Shown: positions 42,726-50,398 of the stretch, one piece after another
How the letters are laid out: each line of letters starts with the position of its first letter
Numbering within the stretch: the first letter of the stretch is position 1
From: 66-474 sp963771735
GTDB taxonomy: Bacteria; Pseudomonadota; Gammaproteobacteria; Xanthomonadales; Rhodanobacteraceae
Reading direction: 5' to 3'
Assembly: GCA_963771735.1 (NCBI GenBank)
Contig: CAVYUN010000002.1
Coordinates: forward strand, 558,001 to 622,000
DNA length: 64,000 nucleotides
Program-made: the position numbers and the translations under genes
Notes under the pieces: model-generated
What the model was told of the DNA's origin: nothing
What the model saw: only the letters and a program-made list of their open reading frames with translations
Database searches by the model: none

Positions 42726-43766
42726 TCAGCCCGACGGTGTGCGTCCGACCACCAGGATCGCGAAACTGTCCGGCTTCACGGACGACCAGGGATGCGGACG
42801 GGCCCTGGACGGCGCGGGTGGTGGGCCGAGTTCCGCCGAGGACAGATAGACGCGGCCGCTGGCTTCGTCGAGCGCCATCGTGCGCGCGCTTTTCCGTGTA
42901 GGCACATTCGCGAGCACGCTGTAGTGGTGCGGTCCGTCCTGGCGTGCGATCGTAAGGCTGCCGCTGTGGCCGTTGGAGCTGAAGACCAGGTTTCGCCGCG
43001 AATCGAAACGTGCGGCGTCGGACTCCTCGCCGATCGGCACGCTGGCGACCGGCTTGCCGTCGACTGCATTGGTAACCGCCATGATTCCGTTCTGGCATAC
43101 CGAGAACAGCCGGTGGTGTGCAACATCGATCGCGAGACCGGAGGGTGCCTCGCAGTCCTTCAACGTCCAGACCGCCGTCACTTTCATCGTGACCGGATCG
43201 ATCTCGACCAGCTCGTTCTTGCTCTCGATGTTGGCGAAGACATGCCCTTGTCCGTCGCTGGCCGAAAATTCCGGCCTGCCCGGCAGCGCGACGTGATCCA
43301 GCAACTTGCCAGTCACGGCATCGATCACGCTGGCGTTGTCGCTGCCTCCATTGAAGGTGAAGACACGTTTCGAATACGGGTCGTACACGATCGCGTCCGG
43401 ATTCCTGGCATCGACCTGGACCGTCTGCTCGACCTTGAGCGTGGCGGGATCAAATGCCGTGACGGTACCCGCGCAACCGTTGCTGATGAATCCCCGATGC
43501 AAACTGTCGGCCAGCGCGATGCCGTGCACACCCGACAGACAATCGATTTCACCGACGCGCCTGCCATTGCGCGCATTCAGCACCACGACCCTGTCCGAGC
43601 GGCTTACACAAAGATGCTGCGTGGACTGGTCCAGGGTGAGATAGTCCCAACCCCCCGCACCGCCGAGTGGGTATCGCTGAACGACCTTCCAGCTGCCAAC
43701 GCCCGTGACCGCGAGTCCACAGGCGGGCACGCACACCGCGAAGAGGGCAATCACCAGCTTCTTCAT
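42726..43766 (-). CDS. Secreted YncE-like beta-propeller protein
   Basis: This exported repeat protein of about 346 aa begins at ATG 43766 (MKKLVIALFAVCVPACGLAV signal). Repeated blade-like units are visible: DYLTLDQSTQHLCVSRSDRV, GIALADSLHRGFISNGCAG, DAIVYDPYSKRVFTFNGGS, GLAIDVAHHRLFSVCQNG and TMALDEASGRVYLSS. This is the pattern of YncE/PQQ-like or 40-residue propeller repeats. Its ligand and role are not known. It converges on bioC with no spacer and is divergent from the EamA transporter. Confidence 0.82.
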   Translation of the reverse strand: MKKLVIALFAVCVPACGLAVTGVGSWKVVQRYPLGGAGGWDYLTLDQSTQHLCVSRSDRVVVLNARNGRRVGEIDCLSGVHGIALADSLHRGFISNGCAGTVTAFDPATLKVEQTVQVDARNPDAIVYDPYSKRVFTFNGGSDNASVIDAVTGKLLDHVALPGRPEFSASDGQGHVFANIESKNELVEIDPVTMKVTAVWTLKDCEAPSGLAIDVAHHRLFSVCQNGIMAVTNAVDGKPVASVPIGEESDAARFDSRRNLVFSSNGHSGSLTIARQDGPHHYSVLANVPTRKSARTMALDEASGRVYLSSAELGPPPAPSRARPHPWSSVKPDSFAILVVGRTPSG

Positions 43767-43841
43767 GAGAGAACTCCGATATCGCATTTTTCGGAGGGCC
43801 GCCCATTATCCTCTGCCTTCCTTGGCGAATGCTCTGACGGC

Positions 43842-44744
43842 ATGACCGACGTCCGCGTCTCGAATCGCGCTGCATGGCTCGGCTTGTTGATCCTGACTGT
43901 CGTCTGGAGCCTAAACTGGACGGTGATGAAAACCGCGATGCGTTACAGCGGCCCGTTCACTTTCAGCGCACAGCGCTACGTGATCGGCACCGCGGTACTG
44001 TTTGCGCTGCTGGCAGTACGCCGCGATGGACTGAAACCGACACCCTGGCTGCCGACGCTCGCCATCGGCCTGACCCAGACCGCCGCGTTCCAGGCGTTGG
44101 CGCAATGGGCGCTGGTCTCGGGCGGGGCAGGCAAGACCGCGCTGCTGGCCTACACGATGCCTTTCTGGGTAGTACCGCTGGCATGGTGGTGGCTGCACGA
44201 AAAGCCCGGTCCCATGCGGTGGCTGTGCATCGCGATCGCGGCGGCGGGGTTCGTGTGCGTGGTCGAACCCTGGCATCCACTGGGCGCGCCGCACAGCATT
44301 GCGTTGGCGATCCTTGCGGGGCTCGCCTGGGCCGTCGCGACGGTGCTGTCCAAACGCCTGTTCCAGCGACATCCCGAGGTGACGCCGCTGCGACTCACTG
44401 CCTGGCAAATGCTCGTCGGCACCGTTGCATTGGTTGTCCTGGCCTGCGGCGTCCACCAGCGCGAGGTGACGTGGACGGGCGGTTACATTGCCGCACTGCT
44501 CTACAACGGGCTGCTTTCCTCGGGCGTGTGCTGGGTGTTGTGGGCGCTGGTGGTGCATCGTCTTTCCGCGAACGTCGCGGGCCTGACCAGCCTGGCGATA
44601 CCCGTGGCGGGCGTGTTGTTCGCCTGGGGATTGCTGGGAGAAACGCCGTCCGGGCCGGAGACGATCGGAATCGTGTTGATCGGCATCGCGCTGTTCATCC
44701 TGAATTTCAGGACGCGCGGGAACAGAACGCCACGCGCCAGCTGA
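43842..44744 (+). CDS. EamA/DMT-superfamily transporter
   Basis: This 300-aa membrane protein has about ten predicted helices in two EamA repeats (drug/metabolite transporter superfamily, RhaT/YdcZ-like exporters). It begins MTDVRVSNRAAWLGLLILTVVW. Characteristic stretches are WSLNWTVMKTAMRY at the start of repeat 1, and GLAWAVATVLSKRLFQRH at the start of repeat 2. It ends GIVLIGIALFILNFR. The substrate is unknown. I chose ATG 43842; the open frame runs far upstream, but that part is antisense to the propeller gene. Confidence 0.87.
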   Translation: MTDVRVSNRAAWLGLLILTVVWSLNWTVMKTAMRYSGPFTFSAQRYVIGTAVLFALLAVRRDGLKPTPWLPTLAIGLTQTAAFQALAQWALVSGGAGKTALLAYTMPFWVVPLAWWWLHEKPGPMRWLCIAIAAAGFVCVVEPWHPLGAPHSIALAILAGLAWAVATVLSKRLFQRHPEVTPLRLTAWQMLVGTVALVVLACGVHQREVTWTGGYIAALLYNGLLSSGVCWVLWALVVHRLSANVAGLTSLAIPVAGVLFAWGLLGETPSGPETIGIVLIGIALFILNFRTRGNRTPRAS

Positions 44745-44873
44745 ACACACCCTCGATGAACCCTCGACGCGAACGCGCGTCACGTGCGAGCATAGGCGTC
44801 CATTCCGGCGTGTGTCAGCACGTTTCGCGCATGCCCCGGACACGCCCTCCGTACGTGCTGCCTAGGAATCGTC

Positions 44874-46167
44874 ATGAGTCAGGCGTCGCTGCCCCGCCCC
44901 GAAGCCATCCGCGTCGCCGTGATCGGGCTCGGTTACGTGGGCCTGCCGCTGGCGGTCGGTTTTGGGCGCAAACTGCCCACGCTGGGATTCGACATCAATG
45001 CGGCGCGCGTCGATGAATTGCGGCAGCACCGCGACCATACCCTTGAGGTATCCCCGGACGAACTGGGGGAAGCGACCCAGCTTGGTTTCAGCCATGACGA
45101 GCAGGATCTGAAGGGTTGCAACGTCTTCATCGTGACGGTGCCGACGCCGATCGATCGCGCCAAGCGTCCCGATCTGACCCCGCTGGAATCGGCCAGCCGC
45201 ACCGTCGGGCGGGCCATCGGTCGCGGCGGCGTGGTGATTTTCGAGTCGACCGTGTATCCCGGCGCGACCGAGGAAGTCTGCGTGCCGATCATCGAGCGCG
45301 AATCGGGCCTGAAATTCAACGAGGATTTCTACGCCGGCTACAGCCCCGAGCGCATCAACCCCGGCGACAAGGAGCACCGGCTCGACACCATCAAGAAGGT
45401 GACCTCGGGCTCCACGCCGGAAGCCGCCGACTTCGTGGACGCGCTGTATCGGCAAGTCGTCAGCGTCGGCACCCACAGGGCTTCCAGCATCAAGGTGGCC
45501 GAGGCCGCCAAGGTGATCGAGAATACCCAGCGTGACCTCAACATCGCCCTGATCAACGAACTGGCGCTGATCTTCCACCGCATGGGTATCGACACGCTGG
45601 ACGTGCTGGAAGCAGCTGGCACCAAGTGGAACTTCCTGCCGTTCCGGCCGGGCCTGGTCGGCGGCCACTGCATCGGCGTGGATCCCTACTACCTGACCCA
45701 CAAGGCCCAGGAAATCGGCTACCACCCCGAGGTGATCCTGTCCGGCCGCCGCATCAACGACGGCATGGGCCGGCATGTGGCCGAACGCGTGATCCGCGCT
45801 GATGCTGGAGCGGCGCATCCACGTCGCGGGCGCCAAGGTGCTGATCCTGGGGCTGACCTTCAAGGAAAACTGCCCCGACCTGCGCAATACGCGGGTTACA
45901 GACATCATCGACGAGTTCCGTGCCTGCCACTCCGACATCGACGTTTATGACCCATGGGTCGATCCCGCCGAAGCCCGGCACGAGTACGGCCTGGATCTCG
46001 CGCCCGACTTGCGTCCCGCCACCTACGACGCGATCGTGCTGGCCGTGGCGCACCACCAGTTCACCGACATGGGTGCCGCGGCACTGCGCGGGCTCGGCAA
46101 GCCCGATTGCGTGTTGTTCGACGTGAAAAACGTGCTGCCACGCGAAGCCGTGGACGACCGTTTGTAA
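44874..46167 (+). CDS. UDP-N-acetylglucosamine 6-dehydrogenase, TviB/VipA/WbpA type (frameshifted)
   Basis: This nucleotide-sugar dehydrogenase oxidises C6 of a UDP-HexNAc, giving the uronic-acid precursor for surface polysaccharide. It would be 430 aa if repaired. The Rossmann motif is IGLGYVGLPLAVGF. The catalytic Cys is in FRPGLVGGHCIGVDPYYLTHKAQ. The middle domain has AEAAKVIENTQRDLNIALINE, close to VipA/TviB. The C-terminal domain, VLILGLTFKENCPDLRNTRVTD, lies in another frame; one extra base near 45800 splits the gene. As read, the first part ends at 45950. It opens the EPS locus. The substrate, HexNAc over Glc, is inferred from similarity to VipA. Confidence 0.87.
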
Positions 46168-46266
46168 AGACTTGCGGATAACCTGCCGGGCTTGGCGGCT
46201 CGCGACAATCATTCACGAGCCATGGGCGCCACAGCGGCTTGGTCATTTCAGAGTTCAGGACACATC

Positions 46267-47274
46267 ATGCGTGTACTGGTCACCGGCGCCGCCGGTTTCA
46301 TCGGCTCCAACCTCAGCCTGCGCCTGCTGGCGCGCGGCGACGAGGTGCTGGGCATCGACAACCTCAACGACTACTACGACGTCCGTCTGAAGGAAGCGCG
46401 CCTCGACCGCCTGACGCCGCACCCGAATTTCGGGTTCGCCAGGCTCGACATCGCCGACCGGCCCGCACTGGCGACGGCGTTCAAGGATTTCCGGCCCGAA
46501 CGGGTGGTGAACCTCGCCGCGCAGGCCGGTGTGCGCTATTCGATCGAGAATCCCTACGCCTACGTCGAATCCAACCTCGTCGGCTTCATCAATATCCTCG
46601 AAGCCTGCCGACACGACAAGGTCGAGCATCTCGTCTATGCGTCATCCAGTTCGGTCTATGGCGCCAACCGCAAGCTGCCGTTCTCGGTGCGCGATGCGGT
46701 GGACCATCCGGTCAGCCTGTACGCCGCCACCAAGAAGGCCAACGAGCTGATGGCCCACACCTACAGCCATCTCTACGGCCTGCCGACCACCGGGCTGCGC
46801 TTTTTCACGGTCTACGGCCCGTGGGGGCGCCCGGACATGGCGCTGTTCCTGTTCACCCGGAAAATCCTTGCGGGCGAGCCGATCGACGTGTTCAACCACG
46901 GCCACCACACCCGCGATTTCACCTATATCGACGACATCGTCGAAGGGGTGATCCGCACCCTGGATCGAGTGCCTGCGCCCGATCCCGACTACGACCCGGT
47001 GCACCCGAATGCGGCCACCTCGTCGGCACCGTACCGGGTGTACAACATCGGCAACAGCCATCCCGTCCAGCTCTCGCATTACATCGAGGTACTGGAGGAC
47101 TGCCTCGGGCGCAAGGCCGAAAAGAACCTGTTGCCGCTGCAGCCCGGCGACGTGCCCGACACCAGTGCGGAAGTTACTGAATTGACGAACGATACGGGAT
47201 ATCGACCGAGCACGCCGGTGGAACAGGGCGTGCGTCGTTTCGTTGAGTGGTACCGCAGCTATTACGGGGTTTGA
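46267..47274 (+). CDS. NAD-dependent nucleotide-sugar epimerase (UDP-glucuronate 4-epimerase, CapI-like)
   Basis: This short-chain dehydrogenase/epimerase has 335 aa. The NAD motif is TGAAGFIGSN. The next segment, GIDNLNDYYDVRLKEARLDRL, is the usual signature of CapI/LspL UDP-glucuronate 4-epimerases. Catalytic residues are in ASSSSVYGANRKLPF and SLYAATKKANE (YxxxK). GRPDMALFLFTRKILAGEPIDVF also fits. ATG 46267 is preferred over an upstream start at 46192. With the dehydrogenase upstream it should supply a UDP-uronic acid (galacturonic type) for the EPS. Whether it works on UDP-GlcA or UDP-GlcNAcA is open. Confidence 0.87.
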   Translation: MRVLVTGAAGFIGSNLSLRLLARGDEVLGIDNLNDYYDVRLKEARLDRLTPHPNFGFARLDIADRPALATAFKDFRPERVVNLAAQAGVRYSIENPYAYVESNLVGFINILEACRHDKVEHLVYASSSSVYGANRKLPFSVRDAVDHPVSLYAATKKANELMAHTYSHLYGLPTTGLRFFTVYGPWGRPDMALFLFTRKILAGEPIDVFNHGHHTRDFTYIDDIVEGVIRTLDRVPAPDPDYDPVHPNAATSSAPYRVYNIGNSHPVQLSHYIEVLEDCLGRKAEKNLLPLQPGDVPDTSAEVTELTNDTGYRPSTPVEQGVRRFVEWYRSYYGV

Positions 47275-47299
47275 AAACGGCCTCTGGCATATATTTTGC

Positions 47300-47333
47300 T
47301 TGACCTTACAGGTAAAGTAACCGTGATACGGTT
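47300..47333 (+). promoter_or_regulatory. Putative sigma-70 promoter with overlapping palindrome upstream of the EPS operon
   Basis: TTGACC (47300-47305), a 17-nt spacer and GTGATA (47323-47328) form a plausible promoter about 55-85 nt before the export gene. A perfect inverted repeat, AACCG-tgata-CGGTT (47319-47333), overlaps the -10 element and could be an operator. Both calls rest on sequence appearance only. Confidence 0.4.
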
Positions 47334-47383
47334 CACGTTTCTGAGCTCGTCTTGCGTCCACCTCCCGACAAGGGCCATCAAGC

Positions 47384-48004
47384 ATGAAAACCCTGACCCG
47401 TCTATGCAGTGTGGCGTGCCTGCTGATGCTGGCCGCCTGCACGACCATGCCGGCTTCGAACGAGGCACCCCCGGTAACGGCCAATCCTGAAGCCGTCACC
47501 AATTACCACATCGGCGTCGACGACCAGCTGCAGGTCACGGTCTGGCAAAATCCCGACCTGAGCGTGAGCGTGCCGGTGCGCCCCGACGGCAAGATCACGG
47601 TGCCGCTTATCGGCGACGTGGTGGCCGGCGGCAAGACCCCGACCGAAGTCTCCGGCGAGATCCAGGGCAAGCTCAAGGCTTACGTCCGCGACCCCCAGGT
47701 CGCGGTAATCGTGACCCAGTTGCGCAGCCACGAATATCTGACCCGGGTCAGCGTGACGGGCGCGGTCCAGCATCCAATCTCTGCGCCCTACCACCAGGGC
47801 ATGACCGTGCTCGACGCGATACTTGCGGCGGGCGGCGTCAATGCCTTCGCGGCAGCCGATGACACCGTGTTGTACCGCAAAGCGAATGGAACCACCAAGG
47901 CTTACCGCGTGCGTCTGGACGAGATCCTGCAATCGGGCGATCTCACCACCAACTATCCACTGCAACCGGGTGACGTGATCACGGTGCCGACGCGCAGCTT
48001 CTGA
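47384..48004 (+). CDS. Polysaccharide export outer-membrane lipoprotein (Wza/BexD family, short form)
   Basis: This is the first gene of the EPS operon and encodes 206 aa. A lipoprotein signal ends in LAAC (MLAACTTMP). The polysaccharide biosynthesis/export domain follows: YHIGVDDQLQVTVWQNPDLS and VPVRPDGKITVPLIGDVVAGG. Then comes a SLBB-like part, RVSVTGAVQHPISAPYHQGMTVLDAIL, with LQPGDVITVP near the end. It is shorter than Wza but typical of the roughly 200-aa proteins in exosortase-type EPS loci. It should form the periplasmic/outer-membrane part of the export channel, together with the barrel protein encoded further down. Confidence 0.92.
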   Translation: MKTLTRLCSVACLLMLAACTTMPASNEAPPVTANPEAVTNYHIGVDDQLQVTVWQNPDLSVSVPVRPDGKITVPLIGDVVAGGKTPTEVSGEIQGKLKAYVRDPQVAVIVTQLRSHEYLTRVSVTGAVQHPISAPYHQGMTVLDAILAAGGVNAFAAADDTVLYRKANGTTKAYRVRLDEILQSGDLTTNYPLQPGDVITVPTRSF

Positions 48005-48024
48005 GGCATTCCGGAAACCTGGCC

Positions 48025-49611
48025 ATGAGCAACGAAATGATCACGGCGCCGCCGGCGGCGGTGCCTGCCAGTACACCCCTCAACATCGCCACGCTGGGCG
48101 AGACGATGTGGAAGGAGGCGCGCCGGAACCGGGTCAAGCTGGCCGTGATTTTTGCGGTCGTCGCGCTTTTGGCATTGGCCATCGGTACGTTCTGGCCCAA
48201 GAAGTTCGTGGCGGAAACGACCATCCTGATCCAGGAAAACAACATCATCAAGCCGCTGACCGAAGGCATCGCGTCGACGACCGAAGTCTCGGACCGCGCC
48301 GATATCGCGAGCGAGATCATCTTCAGCCAGGATTCGCTCAACGAACTGCTGAGCGACGGCGGCTGGAACCCGGCAAACCTGTCACCTATCGAACGCGACA
48401 AACTGGTCGACCGGATCAAGAGCCACACCACGATCAACACATCGAAAAACAACTTGCTGCTGCGGATCAGCTACTACGACTCCGATCCCCGACGCGCGTA
48501 CACGCTGACGAAAGACATGGCGCAGCTGTTCATACACAAGAGCCTCGCTTCGAAGGAAGCCGAAAGCGCGAGTGCCTACGACTTCATGAACAGTCAGGTC
48601 GACGCCTACCACAAGAAGCTGGTCGCGGCTTCCGACGCGCTGCAGGACTACATCGCCAAGCATCCCGATGCATCGCCCGGCAGCATTGCCGACACCAACG
48701 CAAGCATCACGGCCTTGCGCAACCAGATCGAGAATTCCAAGGTGCAGGCTGCCCAATTCTCGTCGCAAGCCGCCGCAATGGGCGGATCACTGAGCGGGCA
48801 GTCGCAAATTTCGACCGTGCAAACCCGCGAGGACGTCTACCGGGCGCAAATCGCGCAGCTGCAATCCCACCTTAGTCAACTCCTGCTGACCTACACGGAC
48901 AACTACCCGGACGTGGTACGCACGCGCCACCAGATACAGGATCTGCAACAGCAACTCGCGACTGCGCAGACCCAAAAGAAGACGGCAGCGTCGGTGGGCA
49001 CTTCGATCGACAATCAAGTCACGTTCAATCCCGTCTACTCCAACCTGCAAACCCAACTGGCGCAGATTCGCGGCAACCTTGCCGCCGCACGCGCCACCGA
49101 AACCGCAAGCCAGCAACAGCTCAGCACCGAACTTGCGCGCAGCCAGCAAATAGCACAATCGTCCAACGAGCTGGCCAAGCTGAACAACACTTTCAATACG
49201 GTGAGTGCCACCTACCAGGATCTGCTGAAGCGCCGCGAGCAGGCGCGCATCTCGATGGACCTCGACAAGGACCAGCGCGGACTCACCTTCAAGATCCAGG
49301 ATCCGGCGCGCGTACCGTTGATGCCGGTCGGGCTGCGCCTGATGCACTTTGCCGCGGCAGGCATGATTCTTGGTGTGTGCATCCCCTTGGGATTGCTGTT
49401 CCTGATAGCACGTTTCGACCCGCGCGCACGTTCCGCCGATACCCTGGCCCGTGCCACGGGACTGCCCGTGTTCGCCAGCGTGCCGTACTATCGTGGTCCG
49501 CACGACGACAGCATGGACCGCAGGCGCAACCTGCAGTGGATCGCCATCGTGATAGGCGTGATGATCGCCTATGTCGTGCTGTACCTCATCCGCAAGGTCA
49601 TGCACACATGA
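48025..49611 (+). CDS. Polysaccharide chain-length determinant (Wzz/GNVR family)
   Basis: This inner-membrane polysaccharide co-polymerase of 528 aa has a first membrane segment at about residues 35-58 (VKLAVIFAVVALLALAIGTFW). A long periplasmic region with predicted coiled coil follows; Gln/Ala-rich stretches such as DLQQQLATAQTQKKT are typical. Then comes a GNVR-like part (TYQDLLKRREQARISMDL) and a second membrane segment near 440-465. Unusually, a third hydrophobic stretch lies at the C-terminus (IAIVIGVMIAYVVLYLI). The stop overlaps the start of the kinase-like gene as ATGA. The kinase domain is therefore a separate partner and not fused as in Wzc. Confidence 0.9.
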   Translation: MSNEMITAPPAAVPASTPLNIATLGETMWKEARRNRVKLAVIFAVVALLALAIGTFWPKKFVAETTILIQENNIIKPLTEGIASTTEVSDRADIASEIIFSQDSLNELLSDGGWNPANLSPIERDKLVDRIKSHTTINTSKNNLLLRISYYDSDPRRAYTLTKDMAQLFIHKSLASKEAESASAYDFMNSQVDAYHKKLVAASDALQDYIAKHPDASPGSIADTNASITALRNQIENSKVQAAQFSSQAAAMGGSLSGQSQISTVQTREDVYRAQIAQLQSHLSQLLLTYTDNYPDVVRTRHQIQDLQQQLATAQTQKKTAASVGTSIDNQVTFNPVYSNLQTQLAQIRGNLAAARATETASQQQLSTELARSQQIAQSSNELAKLNNTFNTVSATYQDLLKRREQARISMDLDKDQRGLTFKIQDPARVPLMPVGLRLMHFAAAGMILGVCIPLGLLFLIARFDPRARSADTLARATGLPVFASVPYYRGPHDDSMDRRRNLQWIAIVIGVMIAYVVLYLIRKVMHT

Positions 49612-50375
49612 ACCCGGCCGAGCCCGAATCCAACCACGACGACACGGCGCCCACGCCCATCGACTCCCTGCAGCGGCGTGCCATGGGTGCGCGTTCGATC
49701 GCGCTGATGAGCGAAACCCAGTCGCTGGCACCGACCCAACTGGAAGCCAGGCGCCTGATCCATCGCGAATACGCCGAATCCGGGATGACCGACGCATTCC
49801 GCGAGATCCGCACGCGCTTGCTGGAACTCAGCGACGGCCAGAACTTCACCACGCTGGTGGTACCGATGAGCGCGGGTTCGGGCGGCAGCTTCGTCGCCCG
49901 CAACCTGGCGTTGTCGTTTGCCTTCGATCCGGCCAAGACCTCGCTGCTGATCGACTGCGACCTGCGACACCCATGCCAGGACAAGGCATTTGGCATCGAG
50001 TCCGATCGGCATGGCTTGATCGACTATCTGGAAGATCCCTCTCTCGGCATCGAACCGATCCTGCATCACACCGGGATTCCGCGTCTGCGCGTGATCCCGG
50101 CGGGACAACCTGCCGAGATGCAGGAGGAGTATCTATCGTCGTTCCGGATGCGCGCGGTCATCGACTCGCTGCGCTGCCGTTATCCCGACCGGTATCTGTT
50201 CCTGGATGGACCGCCGATCAAGGGCGCGCCGGATGCAAGGATTCTTTCGGATCTCGCGGATTTCATCGTGGTCGTCGTGGGGTACGGTCGCGACAGTGCT
50301 GCCGCGGTCAACCAGGCCGTCGCAGGTTTCGACCCGACCAAGCTGGCGGGACTGGTCTTCAACGAGTTGCCTTGA
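49608..50375 (+). CDS. CpsD/BY-kinase-like P-loop protein with degenerate Walker A
   Basis: This 255-aa cytoplasmic protein resembles the tyrosine-autokinase partner of chain-length proteins. The Walker A' motif LLIDCDLRHP (113-122) and the Walker B motif YLFLDGPP (196-203) are good. The P-loop position reads MSAGSGGSF (87-95) and lacks the Lys and Thr/Ser of GKT/S. The C-terminus ends LAGLVFNELP with no tyrosine cluster. Classical autophosphorylation is therefore doubtful. A structural or regulatory role in EPS export seems likelier. Variants with GGSFVA at this place are, to my knowledge, seen in exosortase-type EPS loci. The start is fixed by the ATGA overlap with the upstream gene. Confidence 0.85.
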   Translation: MNPAEPESNHDDTAPTPIDSLQRRAMGARSIALMSETQSLAPTQLEARRLIHREYAESGMTDAFREIRTRLLELSDGQNFTTLVVPMSAGSGGSFVARNLALSFAFDPAKTSLLIDCDLRHPCQDKAFGIESDRHGLIDYLEDPSLGIEPILHHTGIPRLRVIPAGQPAEMQEEYLSSFRMRAVIDSLRCRYPDRYLFLDGPPIKGAPDARILSDLADFIVVVVGYGRDSAAAVNQAVAGFDPTKLAGLVFNELP

Positions 50376-50398
50376 ACCTGGCCAAGGGGGAGGGATCC

